Positions 31,763 through 40,132 of a DNA stretch of 64,000 nt are shown here, piece by piece (the first letter of the stretch is position 1; each line of letters starts with the position of its first letter). The translations under genes and the position numbers were made by a program. The notes beneath the pieces were generated by a model. The model saw only the letters and a program-made list of their open reading frames with translations. It had not been told where the DNA came from and ran no database searches. Origin of the DNA: DASQFQ01 sp038238015 (GTDB lineage: Bacteria; Actinomycetota; Thermoleophilia; Solirubrobacterales; Solirubrobacteraceae); contig JBBRYA010000011.1 in NCBI GenBank assembly GCA_038238015.1, forward strand, positions 8,380 through 72,379. Direction: 5' to 3'.

Positions 31763-33442
31763 ATGGCCACGCTCGACCCAAAGCACAACTCCCGCCAGCT
31801 CCTCGAAGGCCCGACGCGCGCGGGCGCGCGCTCCCAGCTCAAGGGCATCGGCTTCGACGACGAGGCGCTGGCGAAGCCGATCGTCGGCGTCGCCTCGACC
31901 TGGACGGAGACGATGCCGTGTAACTTCCACATGCGCGCGCTCGCGGCGAAGATCAAGGAGGGCGTCCGCGCCGCCGGCGGCACGCCGATGGAGTTCAACA
32001 CGATCGCGATCTCCGACGGGATCACGATGGGCACCAGCGGGATGAAGGCCAGCCTCGTCTCGCGCGAAGTGATCGCCGACTCGATCGAGCTGGTCGCGCT
32101 CGGCCACCTCTTCGACGCGGTCGTCGTGCTCGCCGGCTGCGACAAGACGCTGCCGGGGACGGTGATGGCGCTCGCGCGGCTGAACCTGCCCGGGCTGATG
32201 CTCTACGGCGGCTCGATCGCCCCCGGTCGCTACCAGGGCAAGGACATCACGATCCAGGAGGTCTTCGAGGCGATCGGTGCCCACGCGGCCGGCAAGATCA
32301 GCGAGGAGGAGCTGATCGCGATCGAGGAGGCCGCCTCGCCCGGCGCCGGCGCCTGCGGCGGCCAGTTCACCGCCAACACGATGGCGATGGCGCTCGAGGT
32401 GCTCGGCATCTCCCCGATGGGCGCGGCGATGGTCCCGGCCGAGAACCCGAGCAAGGCCGAGGTCGCCTTCGAGGCCGGGCGCCTGGTCATGGACGTGCTG
32501 GCGCGCGGCCAGCGCCCGCGCGACGTCATCACCCGCGAGGGCCTGGAGAACGCGATCGCCGCCGTCGCGACCAGCGGCGGCTCCACCAACGGCGTGCTGC
32601 ACCTGCTGGCGATCGCCCGCGAGGCCGGCGTCCCGCTCGACATCGACGACTTCGACCGCATCTGCGCGCGCACGCCGATGCTCTGCGACCTCAAGCCGGG
32701 CGGGCGCTACGTGGCCGCCGACCTGCACGCGGCGGGCGGAGTCCCCGTGGTGGTCAAGCGCCTGCACGAGGCGGGGCTGCTCAACGAGGGCGCCCAGACG
32801 GTGACCGGCCGCACCGTCGGCGAGCATGCGCTCGAGGCGACCGAGACCCCGGGCCAGCGCGTCGTGCTCCCGCTCGCCGAGGCGCTCAAGCCGTCGGGCG
32901 GGTTGGCGATCCTGCGCGGCAACCTCGCGCCCGAGGGCTGCGTGGTCAAGCTCTCCGGCCACGAGCGCGTGCACCACGAGGGGCCCGCGCGCGTCTTCGA
33001 GTCCGAGGAGGACGCGATGGCTGCGGTCACCGCGGGCGCCATCGTCGCCGGCGACGTGGTGGTGATCCGCAACGAGGGCCCCGCCGGCGGCCCGGGGATG
33101 CGCGAGATGCTCGCGGTCACCGCCGCGCTGGTGGGCGAGGGCCTCGGCGACGACGTCGCGCTGATCACCGACGGGCGCTTCAGCGGCGCCACCCACGGCT
33201 TCATGGTCGCCCACGTCGCGCCTGAAGCGGTCCGCGGCGGGCCGATCACGGCGGTGCGTGACGGCGACACGGTCACGATCGACGTCGCCTCGCGCCGCCT
33301 CGACGTCGCGCTCTCCGAGGAGGAGATCGGCGCGCGCGTCGCGGCCTACACGGCGCCGGCGAACGGCGGCCCGCCCACCGGCGTGCTCGGCAAGTACGCC
33401 AAGCTCGTCTCGAGCGCCTCGGAGGGCGCGATCACGCGGTAG
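31763..33442 (+). CDS. ilvD: Dihydroxy-acid dehydratase
   Basis: A 559-residue enzyme for the third step of valine, leucine and isoleucine synthesis (dihydroxy acid to 2-keto acid). Three cysteines, C53 (MPCNFH), C126 (AGCDKTLPG) and C198 (GACGGQFTANTM), match the [2Fe-2S] ligands of the enzyme. The C-terminal domain has GRFSGATHGFMVAHVAPEA with the catalytic serine region. The other ilv genes are elsewhere. It is convergent to the hydrolase gene. Confidence 0.97.
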   Translation: MATLDPKHNSRQLLEGPTRAGARSQLKGIGFDDEALAKPIVGVASTWTETMPCNFHMRALAAKIKEGVRAAGGTPMEFNTIAISDGITMGTSGMKASLVSREVIADSIELVALGHLFDAVVVLAGCDKTLPGTVMALARLNLPGLMLYGGSIAPGRYQGKDITIQEVFEAIGAHAAGKISEEELIAIEEAASPGAGACGGQFTANTMAMALEVLGISPMGAAMVPAENPSKAEVAFEAGRLVMDVLARGQRPRDVITREGLENAIAAVATSGGSTNGVLHLLAIAREAGVPLDIDDFDRICARTPMLCDLKPGGRYVAADLHAAGGVPVVVKRLHEAGLLNEGAQTVTGRTVGEHALEATETPGQRVVLPLAEALKPSGGLAILRGNLAPEGCVVKLSGHERVHHEGPARVFESEEDAMAAVTAGAIVAGDVVVIRNEGPAGGPGMREMLAVTAALVGEGLGDDVALITDGRFSGATHGFMVAHVAPEAVRGGPITAVRDGDTVTIDVASRRLDVALSEEEIGARVAAYTAPANGGPPTGVLGKYAKLVSSASEGAITR

Positions 33443-33448
33443 GCGGGC

Positions 33449-33507
33449 GGCGGCCAGGTAGGAGGTGGCCCGAGGCGGGTGGAACGAGAAATCGCTGACA
33501 GTCAGCG
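33449..33507. terminator. Convergent intergenic region with palindrome and repeated motif
   Basis: A 97-base gap between convergent genes. It holds a short palindrome, CGCTGACAGTCAGCG (33493-33507), that could end transcription, and the motif GGCGGC-NN-GGTAGGAGG (33449-33465), which also occurs in the convergent gap at 3913-3929. No U-tract is seen. Confidence 0.35.
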
Positions 33508-33539
33508 TCAACTCGTCACACCCGGGCCGGAACTGCCCT

Positions 33540-34529
33540 TCACTGCCGCAGCTTTGCGCCCTCCACCAGATTCGCGCCCGCGGGCTCGCCGCGCACCGCC
33601 CCCTCCTCCAGAAACTCGCGCAGCACGCGGTTGAAGCGCGCGGGGCGCTCGACCATCGGCACGTGGCCGGTGCGCTCGAAGACCACGCGCCGGGCGTCGG
33701 GGATCGACTCCTCCATCTTCGCCGCGTCGCGCACGCCCACGAGCGTGTCGTGGGCGCCCCACACGATCAGCGTCGGGCAGGAGATCTTCGGCAGCTCCTC
33801 GCGCAGCGGGAAGCCGGCGAGCGCCTCGAGCGCCGGCAGGAAGCCCTCGGTGCGCCGCGCGCTGCGCACCAGCTCCTGCGCGAGCTGGGGCGGCAGGCGG
33901 TAGGGGTAGCGGATCCCCGCCGACATCAGCGCCGGCGTGCGCAGCCGCGGGCGCCGCGACACGAGATCTGAGGAACCGGCGATCGCGCGGCCGATGTACG
34001 CGTCGGTCGCGCGGGCGAAGGTGACCAGCGGCTGGGCGCGCCGGTACTCCTGCCAGAAGATCGCCGCCGAGACGAGCGACAGCCGCTCGATCAGCTCGGG
34101 CCGGCGGATCGCCAGCTCGGCCGCGATGAACCCGCCCATCGAGTTGCCCACGACCGCCGCCGCCGACTCGATCCCGAGCTGGTCGGCGAGCCGGCCCAGC
34201 CACTGCCCGTAGTACTCGATCGAGATCTCGGCCTCGGGCATCTGCGACCAGCCGAAGCCGGGCAGGTCGACCGCGATCACGCGATGGTCGCGCGCGAGGT
34301 CGGGGATGTTCTCCACCCAGCACTGCCACGCGGCGCCGAGCCCGTGCACGAGGATCACGACCGGCCCGGAGCCGATGTCGACGAGGTTGACCTGCTTGGC
34401 GTCGACCTCGACCCAGCGCTGGTAGGCGGGCCAGTCGACGTCGAGCCACGCGCCGTCCGAGCGCCCGTAGTCGGTGTCGGCGCCAGGGCTGAGAACGCCG
34501 AGGGAGCCGTCGCGTCGTCTGGGGACCAT
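33540..34529 (-). CDS. Alpha/beta-fold hydrolase
   Basis: A 329-residue esterase/lyase-fold enzyme. The oxyanion segment is VILVHGLGAAWQCW, the nucleophile elbow GNSMGG (Ser), the acid GAHD (Asp) and the base GHVPM (His), so the triad is complete. It resembles MhpC/BphD-type C-C bond hydrolases. The substrate is unknown. Its ATG lies eight bases after the minus-strand reading of a symmetric -10 shared with the divergent HAD gene. Confidence 0.9.
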   Translation of the reverse strand: MVPRRRDGSLGVLSPGADTDYGRSDGAWLDVDWPAYQRWVEVDAKQVNLVDIGSGPVVILVHGLGAAWQCWVENIPDLARDHRVIAVDLPGFGWSQMPEAEISIEYYGQWLGRLADQLGIESAAAVVGNSMGGFIAAELAIRRPELIERLSLVSAAIFWQEYRRAQPLVTFARATDAYIGRAIAGSSDLVSRRPRLRTPALMSAGIRYPYRLPPQLAQELVRSARRTEGFLPALEALAGFPLREELPKISCPTLIVWGAHDTLVGVRDAAKMEESIPDARRVVFERTGHVPMVERPARFNRVLREFLEEGAVRGEPAGANLVEGAKLRQ

Positions 34530-34536
34530 GGCGGAC

Positions 34537-34543
34537 TACCGTA
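34537..34543. promoter_or_regulatory. Symmetric bidirectional -10 element (hydrolase / HAD gene)
   Basis: TACCGTA again, the same heptamer as at 5718-5724. It gives TACGGT on the minus strand, eight bases before the hydrolase ATG, and TACCGT on the plus strand, 16 bases before ATG 34559. Confidence 0.6.
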
Positions 34544-34558
34544 ATGCCCAGTCCGGCC

Positions 34559-35110
34559 ATGCGCATCGCGATCGACATCGACTCCACGCTGCACGACTAC
34601 TGGGACCTGCTCGACCAGGTCGCCCAGCGGCGCTTCGGCGTCGCGCTGCCCTACGAGGGCCAGGTGGTGTGGGACATCGGCCTCCTGCGCCCGGCACAGC
34701 TGAAGGCGTGCGTGGCCGAGACCCACTCCGAGCGCCACATCCTGGCCTCCGAGCCCTACCCCGGCGCGGTCGAGACCGTACGGGCGTGGCACGAGGCCGG
34801 GCACTTCATCCACATCACCTCCCATCGCGCCCCCGACGCCCACGCCGCGACCGCGCAGTGGCTCGACCGCATCGGGCTGCCCTACGACGAGCTCTACTGC
34901 TCCTATGACAAGGTGGCGCGCTGTGTTGAGATCGACATCGACCTGCTGATCGACGACTCCCCGGTGAACCTCCAGCACGCGATCGACGCGGGCATCCGCG
35001 TCGCCACGATCGAGCACCCCTGGAACCGCGACGTCTGCGAGAGCGAGGACGTCCTCTGCGCCGACAACTGGGACGGGCTCGCCCAGGCGATCGAGGCGGT
35101 GCTCGCGTGA
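34559..35110 (+). CDS. HAD-family 5'-nucleotidase-like phosphatase
   Basis: A 183-residue haloacid-dehalogenase fold protein. The catalytic loop is IDIDSTLHDYWD (D-x-D), with HITSHRAP as motif II and a C-terminal DLLIDDSPVNL (acidic motif IV). It resembles the NT5C/YqfW group of 5'(3')-deoxyribonucleotidases. The in-frame ATG at 34544 would lie only one base after the -10, so the start at 34559 is chosen. The acyltransferase gene overlaps its end by four bases. Confidence 0.82.
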   Translation: MRIAIDIDSTLHDYWDLLDQVAQRRFGVALPYEGQVVWDIGLLRPAQLKACVAETHSERHILASEPYPGAVETVRAWHEAGHFIHITSHRAPDAHAATAQWLDRIGLPYDELYCSYDKVARCVEIDIDLLIDDSPVNLQHAIDAGIRVATIEHPWNRDVCESEDVLCADNWDGLAQAIEAVLA

Positions 35111-35952
35111 AGGCGCTTCCCGCCCCGAGCGGCGACCTGTGCGACCAGCTGCCCGCGATCGAGCCCGAGCGCCAGGTCACCGACTGGGGGCGCTCGGAGC
35201 GCGTCGAGGGCCTGATGGACGCGACGATCTACGAGTTCCTCTACACGTACTGGTTCCGCTGCGAGGTCGAGGGAATCGAGAACCTCCCCGCCGAGGGCGG
35301 CGCGCTGCTGATCTCCAATCACGCCGGGGCGCTGCCGCCCGACGCGGCGATGATCACCAAGGCGATCAAGGAGGAGCACCCGCGCCCGCGCCCGCTGCAC
35401 CTCGCGGTCGAGCACTTCTTCAAGGGCTACCCCGGCTTCAGCATGCTGGTCTCGAAGATCGGCGGCATCCCCGCCCACCCGGCCAACGTCCAGCGCCTGC
35501 TCCACGACGAGCAGCAGCTCGTGCTCGTCTTCCCCGAGGGTCGCAAGGGGACCGAGAAGCTCTACAAGGACCGCTACCGGCTGCGGCGCTTCGGCCGCGG
35601 GGGCTTCGTCGAGGCGGCGATGCGCGCCGAGGTCCCGATTCAGCCGATCGCGGTGGTGGGCGCCGAGGAGGCCGCGCCCGTCTTCGCCCAGATGAAGCTG
35701 CTCCAGCGCATCACCGGGCTCCTGTACTTCCCGATCACGCCGACCTTCCCGCACTTCGGGCTCCTCGGGATGCTCGGCTACCTGCCGGCCAAGTTCCGGA
35801 TCCGCTTCCTCGAGCCGATCCCGACCGACCAGTGGGGCCCCGAGCCCTGGAACGACCGCGGCCTGATCCAGACCGTGTCCGACAACGTCCGCGCGCGCAT
35901 CCAGGAGGAGCTCTACGAGATGCTGGCCCAGCGCAAGTCGGTCTGGCTCTAG
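35107..35952 (+). CDS. 1-acyl-glycerol-3-phosphate acyltransferase-like protein
   Basis: A 281-residue PlsC-family enzyme. The acyltransferase box is SNHAGALPPD (N-H-x5-D) and the glycerophosphate-binding box is VFPEGRKG; two short hydrophobic segments are near the C-terminus (GLLYFPITPTFP, LLGMLGYLP). It likely acylates a lysophospholipid or related acceptor at the membrane. GTG start coupled to the HAD gene; the epimerase gene starts in its stop codon (TAGTG). The trio may serve a glycolipid or storage-lipid path. Confidence 0.87.
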   Translation: MKALPAPSGDLCDQLPAIEPERQVTDWGRSERVEGLMDATIYEFLYTYWFRCEVEGIENLPAEGGALLISNHAGALPPDAAMITKAIKEEHPRPRPLHLAVEHFFKGYPGFSMLVSKIGGIPAHPANVQRLLHDEQQLVLVFPEGRKGTEKLYKDRYRLRRFGRGGFVEAAMRAEVPIQPIAVVGAEEAAPVFAQMKLLQRITGLLYFPITPTFPHFGLLGMLGYLPAKFRIRFLEPIPTDQWGPEPWNDRGLIQTVSDNVRARIQEELYEMLAQRKSVWL

Positions 35953-36992
35953 TGGCCCGCCGCGTCCTGCTCACCGGGCTCTCGAGCTTCTGGGGCGGCC
36001 GCCTCGCCCAGGAGCTCGAGCGCGACCCGGCGATCGAGGTGATCGTGGGCGTGAGCCCCCAGGACCCGACCTGTGAGCTGCAGCGCACGGAGTTCGTGCG
36101 CGTCGGCACCCAGCATGCGCTGCTGCGGCGGATCGTGCAGGCGGCCGAGATCGACACCGTGGTCGACACGCGCCTGATCGTCGACTCGGTCACCGCTCCG
36201 GCGCGGGCGACCCACGAGAACAACGTGATCGGGACGATGAACATCCTCGCCGCCTGCTCGGGTCCCGACTCGCCCGTCAAGAAGGTCGTCTTCAAGTCCT
36301 CGGCGCACTACTACGGCGCTGAGCAGGACGACCCGGCCTTCTTCACCGAGAGCATGCAGCGCCCGCATCCGGCGCGGACGCTGCTGGAGAAGGACGTCGT
36401 GGAGGCCGAGAAGGCCGTCACGGCCTTCGCCGAGCGCAACGACGAGGTAGCCGTGAGCATCCTGCGCTTCGCCAACGGGCTCGGCCCCGCGCTCCGCACC
36501 TCCCATTCGGCGCTGCTCTCGCTCCCGGTCGTGCCCTGCATCCTCGGCTTTGACCCGCGGTACCAGTTCATCCACGAGGACGACATCGTCGGCGTGCTCG
36601 AGCACGCGACCAAGCACGACCTCGACGGCGTCTACAACGTGGCCGCCGACGGCGTGCTCGTGCTCTCGGAGGTCGCGAGCCTGCTCGGGCGCCCGCTCGC
36701 GCCGATCCTGCCGCCGTGGGGCACCGGGCTCGCGCTGGCCGCGCTCGGGCGCCTCGGCCTGCGCGTGCCGCCGGAGATGCACAACCAGTTGCGCTACGGG
36801 CGCGCGATCGACAACCGCAAGCTCAAGGCCGCGGGTGCGCCGCTGCGCTTCACCACCCGTGAGACGGTCAGCGCCTACGCCGAACACCTGCGCGTCGCCG
36901 CGATCAAGAACGACAACGGCCGGCCCTACCAATACGAGCGCGAGGTCGAGGAGTTCCTGCGCTACAGCCCGAGCGTTCGCCGGGGCGCCTGA
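35952..36992 (+). CDS. NAD-dependent epimerase/dehydratase (SDR) family protein
   Basis: A 346-residue extended SDR. The nucleotide loop is degenerate, LLTGLSSFWGGRLAQEL in place of GxxGxxG. ENNVIGTMNILAAC, SSAHYYGA and LEKDVVEAEKAV follow; the last is where YxxxK is usual, so the catalytic Tyr is not obvious. It closely resembles actinobacterial SDRs encoded next to a PlsC-like gene. It may bind a nucleotide without classic epimerase chemistry. Coupled to the acyltransferase by a one-base overlap. Confidence 0.85.
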   Translation: MARRVLLTGLSSFWGGRLAQELERDPAIEVIVGVSPQDPTCELQRTEFVRVGTQHALLRRIVQAAEIDTVVDTRLIVDSVTAPARATHENNVIGTMNILAACSGPDSPVKKVVFKSSAHYYGAEQDDPAFFTESMQRPHPARTLLEKDVVEAEKAVTAFAERNDEVAVSILRFANGLGPALRTSHSALLSLPVVPCILGFDPRYQFIHEDDIVGVLEHATKHDLDGVYNVAADGVLVLSEVASLLGRPLAPILPPWGTGLALAALGRLGLRVPPEMHNQLRYGRAIDNRKLKAAGAPLRFTTRETVSAYAEHLRVAAIKNDNGRPYQYEREVEEFLRYSPSVRRGA

Positions 36993-37037
36993 GGCGACAG
37001 CGAAGTTGCAGCACTGGTGGCGGGCATTCCCGCGGCC

Positions 37038-37043
37038 TACCAT
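37038..37043 (+). promoter_or_regulatory. Putative -10 of the L,D-transpeptidase gene
   Basis: TACCAT, 11 bases before the GTG at 37055. Confidence 0.5.
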
Positions 37044-37054
37044 GGGTTCGACGC

Positions 37055-38095
37055 GTGCGCTCCCGATCCTTTGTCATCGTCGCGGCTCTTGTCGTCCTGC
37101 TGCTCGCCGCCGGCGTGGGCGTGTACGCCTACGACGCGAGCAAGCAGAGCCTGATCGCCAAGGGGGTCAGCGTCGGCGGCGTCGACGTCGGGGGCCTCGA
37201 GGCCCCCGCGGCCCGTGAGAAGCTGCGCGCCGCGGTGCTCGAGCCGCTCAAGCGCCGGGTCGTCGCGCGCTACCAGGGGCGGCGCTTCACGCTCACCCCC
37301 GCCCAGGCCGGCGTCGGCGTCGACGTCGACGGCTCCGTGGACTCCGCTCTGGCCCGTTCGCGCAAGGGCAGCATCCTCGAGCGCACCGCGCGCAACCTCC
37401 GCGGAGACCGCGTCAACGAGGACGTCGACGTCGCGATCAACTACGACCGCTCCTCGATCCGCCGGCTGGTCAAGCGGGTCAGCAGCGGCATCGACCGGCC
37501 GGCGCGCGATGCGAGGCTCGACCTCGCCAAGGGCCAGGTCAACCCCCAGGCGTCCTCGACCGGCCTCGCGGTCCGCGCGGCGCGCCTGCGCCACGACCTC
37601 TCGCGCGCACTGCTGAGCGTCCACGGCTCGCGCTCGGTGCGCGTCCGCACCGCGGTCGTGGAGCCGAAGATCACCTCGGCCAAGCTCGCCGACGAGTATC
37701 CGGCCGTCGTGATCGTCAACCGCGGCAGCTTCACGCTCTCGCTCTACCGCCACCTCAAGTACGCCAAGAGCTACAAGATCGCGGTCGGGCAGGTCGGGCT
37801 GGAGACCCCGGCCGGGCTCTACCACGTGCAGAACAAGGCCATCAACCCGGCCTGGACTGTGCCCAACTCCAAGTGGGCGGGCAAGCTCGCGGGCAAGATC
37901 ATCCCCGGTGGGTCGCCCGAGAACCCGCTGAAGGCGCGCTGGCTGGGGATCTTCGACGGCGCCGGCATCCACGGCACCGACGCCGTGAACTCGATCGGCA
38001 GCGCCGCCTCGCACGGCTGCGTGCGCATGCGGATCCCCGACGTGAAGGAGCTCTACGACCAGGTGCCGGTCAACGCACCGGTCTACATCGCCTGA
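37055..38095 (+). CDS. L,D-transpeptidase (YkuD) with PG-binding domain
   Basis: A 346-residue envelope protein: N-terminal signal/anchor helix (residues 5-26), a peptidoglycan-binding-4-like domain (about 35-160) and a C-terminal YkuD domain. The active-site motif is HGT...SHGCVRM, with catalytic Cys322. It should form 3-3 cross-links in peptidoglycan, which also confers beta-lactam tolerance. GTG start. Its last 13 bases overlap the end of a small minus-strand gene. Confidence 0.93.
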   Translation: MRSRSFVIVAALVVLLLAAGVGVYAYDASKQSLIAKGVSVGGVDVGGLEAPAAREKLRAAVLEPLKRRVVARYQGRRFTLTPAQAGVGVDVDGSVDSALARSRKGSILERTARNLRGDRVNEDVDVAINYDRSSIRRLVKRVSSGIDRPARDARLDLAKGQVNPQASSTGLAVRAARLRHDLSRALLSVHGSRSVRVRTAVVEPKITSAKLADEYPAVVIVNRGSFTLSLYRHLKYAKSYKIAVGQVGLETPAGLYHVQNKAINPAWTVPNSKWAGKLAGKIIPGGSPENPLKARWLGIFDGAGIHGTDAVNSIGSAASHGCVRMRIPDVKELYDQVPVNAPVYIA

Positions 38096-38358
38096 ATCTC
38101 GCTGATCGGCACTTCCTGCCAGCCCTTGTGCAGCAGGGAGGCGTGGTAGTCCGAATGGCGAAAGCAGAGCATGCCTATGTACACGTCCCGCACCCGCTTG
38201 CGCATCACCGCGTACCACAGCGTCGTCGCGTCGCTGGTGCCCTGGATCGGGTGCCAGGGCGGCGAGGGCTTGCCCCTCGCCGTGACCATCCCCGCCTCGG
38301 CGAGCTGGCGACCGGTGGCGACCTGACCCGTGCCCGTATCGATGAAGAACGAGGCCAT
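38083..38358 (-). CDS. Small unknown protein nested between ldt and xerC
   Basis: A 91-residue soluble protein (MASFFIDTGTGQ to ISEIQAM) without a known family. Its 3' end overlaps the L,D-transpeptidase gene by 13 bases and its 5' end overlaps the proposed xerC start by 17. A TAGCCT -10 lies eight bases before its ATG, inside xerC coding sequence, which supports real expression. It has tryptophans and histidines well spread (WHPIQGTSDATTLWYAVM), unlike a shadow frame. Confidence 0.6.
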   Translation of the reverse strand: MASFFIDTGTGQVATGRQLAEAGMVTARGKPSPPWHPIQGTSDATTLWYAVMRKRVRDVYIGMLCFRHSDYHASLLHKGWQEVPISEIQAM

Positions 38359-39262
38359 CGCGGGCCAGGCTAGCGAGGCCTGGCGGGACGCCCTGCGCGC
38401 CTTTGACCGCGACCTGCTGCGGCGCGGAGCGGCCGAGCGGACGCGCCGCGCCTACGGCGTGGACCTCGGGCAGCTCGCGCTCTGGGGGACCGCGCAGGGG
38501 CTCGAGCCGGTCGGCGTCGGCTACCCGGCGCTTCGCCGCTACGCGTCCCAGCTCGCTCAGGCCGGCGCCGGGCCGCGCACGGTCGCCCGCAAGCTCGCGG
38601 CGATCCGTGCGTTCTTTCGCATGATGGTCGAGTACGGAGAGATGACGGCGAACCCCGCCGACCTGCTCGCGGCGCCCAAGCAGCCGCAGGGTCTCCCGCA
38701 GACGCTCAAGGCCACCGAGGTCGCCCGGCTGCTGGATCGCATCGGCGCCACCACGCCGCTGGAGCTGCGCGACCGCGCGCTGTTCGAGCTGGCCTACGCC
38801 TGCGGCCTGCGCGCCGAGGAGCTGATCGACCTCGATCTCGAGTCGGTCGACTTCGACGAGGAGCAGCTGCGCGTGGAGGGCAAGGGCTCAAAGACGCGTT
38901 TCGTCCCCGTCGGAGAGCCCGCGCTGCGCGCCGTCGGGCGCTACCTGGAGCGCGGCCGGCCCGCGCTCGCCACCGACAGCGGGGATCGCGCCCTGCTGCT
39001 CTCGAAGTCCGGCCGGAGGCTCTCGACCTCCGATGTGCGCCGGCGCCTGCGCGTCTGGGCGCGCCACGCCGCCCACCAGGGGGCGGTCCACCCGCATGCG
39101 CTGCGCCACTCCTTTGCGACCCACCTCCTGGACGGAGGCGCCGACCTGCGGGTCATCCAGGAGCTGCTGGGCCACTCGTCCATATCAACGACCCAGGTCT
39201 ACACTCGGGTAGAGTCAGCGCGATTGCGAGCGACGTATGCGCGCAGCCATCCCCGGGCCTGA
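38342..39262 (+). CDS. xerC: Tyrosine recombinase XerC-like
   Basis: A 306-residue site-specific recombinase that resolves chromosome dimers at dif. The core-binding domain is about residues 10-95. The catalytic residues are all present: Arg in ACGLRAEEL, Lys in VEGKGSKTR, His-x-x-Arg in HALRHSFATHLLDGG, His in LGHSS and Tyr287 in TTQVYTR. The start is uncertain: ATG 38342 or GTG 38330. The position before a WhiG-like sigma gene fits the chromosomal actinobacterial order, so this is not the island integrase. Confidence 0.92.
   Translation: MKNEAIAGQASEAWRDALRAFDRDLLRRGAAERTRRAYGVDLGQLALWGTAQGLEPVGVGYPALRRYASQLAQAGAGPRTVARKLAAIRAFFRMMVEYGEMTANPADLLAAPKQPQGLPQTLKATEVARLLDRIGATTPLELRDRALFELAYACGLRAEELIDLDLESVDFDEEQLRVEGKGSKTRFVPVGEPALRAVGRYLERGRPALATDSGDRALLLSKSGRRLSTSDVRRRLRVWARHAAHQGAVHPHALRHSFATHLLDGGADLRVIQELLGHSSISTTQVYTRVESARLRATYARSHPRA
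38367..38372 (-). promoter_or_regulatory. Putative -10 of the small nested gene
   Basis: TAGCCT on the minus strand, eight bases before the ATG at 38358 and inside xerC. Confidence 0.4.
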
Positions 39263-39268
39263 CACAAG

Positions 39269-39277
39269 GGGGAGGGG
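39269..39277 (+). promoter_or_regulatory. Strong Shine-Dalgarno before a CTG start
   Basis: GGGGAGGGG, six bases before CTG 39284. It decides the start of the sigma factor gene, which has no ATG, GTG or TTG before conserved region 2. Confidence 0.7.
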
Positions 39278-39283
39278 AACGGT

Positions 39284-40069
39284 CTGGAAACCAACGTCAA
39301 AGCGATCGAGCTGAGAGACCTGTGGCGCCGCTACAAGGCGTCGGGCTCCGATCGCGCCCGTGAGCAGCTCGTCGTCGCCTTCTCCCCGCTGGTCAAGTAC
39401 GTGGCCGGCCGCATGTCCTCGGGGCTTCCCGCTCACGTGGAGGAGGCCGACCTCATCTCCTACGGCCTGATCGGCCTGATCAACGCCATCGAGCGCTTCG
39501 ACCCCGAGCGCGAGATCAAGTTCGAGACGTACGCGATCACCCGCATCAAGGGCGCGATCATCGACGAGCTGCGCGCCCTGGACTGGGTGCCGCGCTCGGT
39601 GCGCGCCCGCGCGCGTGAGATCGAGCGCGTGCACGGCAAGCTCGAGCACCGCCTGCACCGCAACCCCACCGACGAGGAGATGGCGCGCGAGCTGGGCATC
39701 ACGATCGAGGAGTTCCAGGAGAGCCTGATGAAGATCTCCAACTCCACCGTCGTCGCGCTCGACGAGCTGTGGTCGGTGTCTGACTCCTCAGGCGACCAGG
39801 TGTCGCTGCTGGACACGCTGCACGACCCCAACGCCGCGGATCCGCAGGACCTCCTCAACGCCTCAGAGCTCAAGGACCGCCTGGCCGACGCGATCTCCGC
39901 GCTGCCCGAGCGCGAGAAGCTCGTGATCGCCCTCTACTACTACGAGAACCTGACCCTGCGCGAGATCGGCGAGGTCCTCGGCGTCACCGAGTCGCGCATC
40001 TCCCAGCTGCACACGAAGGCCGTCCTGCGGCTCAAGAGCCGCCTCCAGGGCGACAACCTGCGCGACTGA
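39284..40069 (+). CDS. Sigma-70 family factor, WhiG/FliA type
   Basis: A 261-residue alternative sigma factor. Region 2 starts at LWRRYKASGSDRAREQ and includes VEEADLISYGLIGLINAIERFDP and FETYAITRIKGAIIDELRALDWVPRS. Region 3 has RNPTDEEMARELGI; region 4 ends with LTLREIGEVLGVTESRISQLH. The WhiG/FliA subgroup controls sporulation or motility; which applies here is not shown. The first ATG (39401) would remove part of region 2. CTG 39284, six bases after a strong Shine-Dalgarno, restores full family length. Confidence 0.92.
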   Translation: METNVKAIELRDLWRRYKASGSDRAREQLVVAFSPLVKYVAGRMSSGLPAHVEEADLISYGLIGLINAIERFDPEREIKFETYAITRIKGAIIDELRALDWVPRSVRARAREIERVHGKLEHRLHRNPTDEEMARELGITIEEFQESLMKISNSTVVALDELWSVSDSSGDQVSLLDTLHDPNAADPQDLLNASELKDRLADAISALPEREKLVIALYYYENLTLREIGEVLGVTESRISQLHTKAVLRLKSRLQGDNLRD

Positions 40070-40072
40070 CGG

Positions 40073-40078
40073 TAGCCT
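40073..40078 (+). promoter_or_regulatory. Putative -10 of the EF-G-like gene
   Basis: TAGCCT just after the sigma gene stop; predicts a 5' leader of about 48 bases. Confidence 0.4.
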
Positions 40079-40090
40079 CCGCGCTTCCAC

Positions 40091-40110
40091 GGCCGCTCGA
40101 GGGAGCGGCC
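40091..40110 (+). promoter_or_regulatory. Hairpin in the leader of the EF-G-like gene
   Basis: A perfect 8-base stem GGCCGCTC / GAGCGGCC with a four-base loop. The Shine-Dalgarno GGGAGAGGAG (40116-40125) follows. This is one of the few genes here with a structured leader. It may act as a terminator for the sigma gene or modulate translation. Confidence 0.55.
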
Positions 40111-40132
40111 CCATAGGGAGAGGAGCACTGGC

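Noticed and set aside
38342..39262. xerC as the integrase of the defence island
   Set aside because: It is 12 kb away, in normal chromosomal context next to the WhiG-type sigma gene, with host-like GC.
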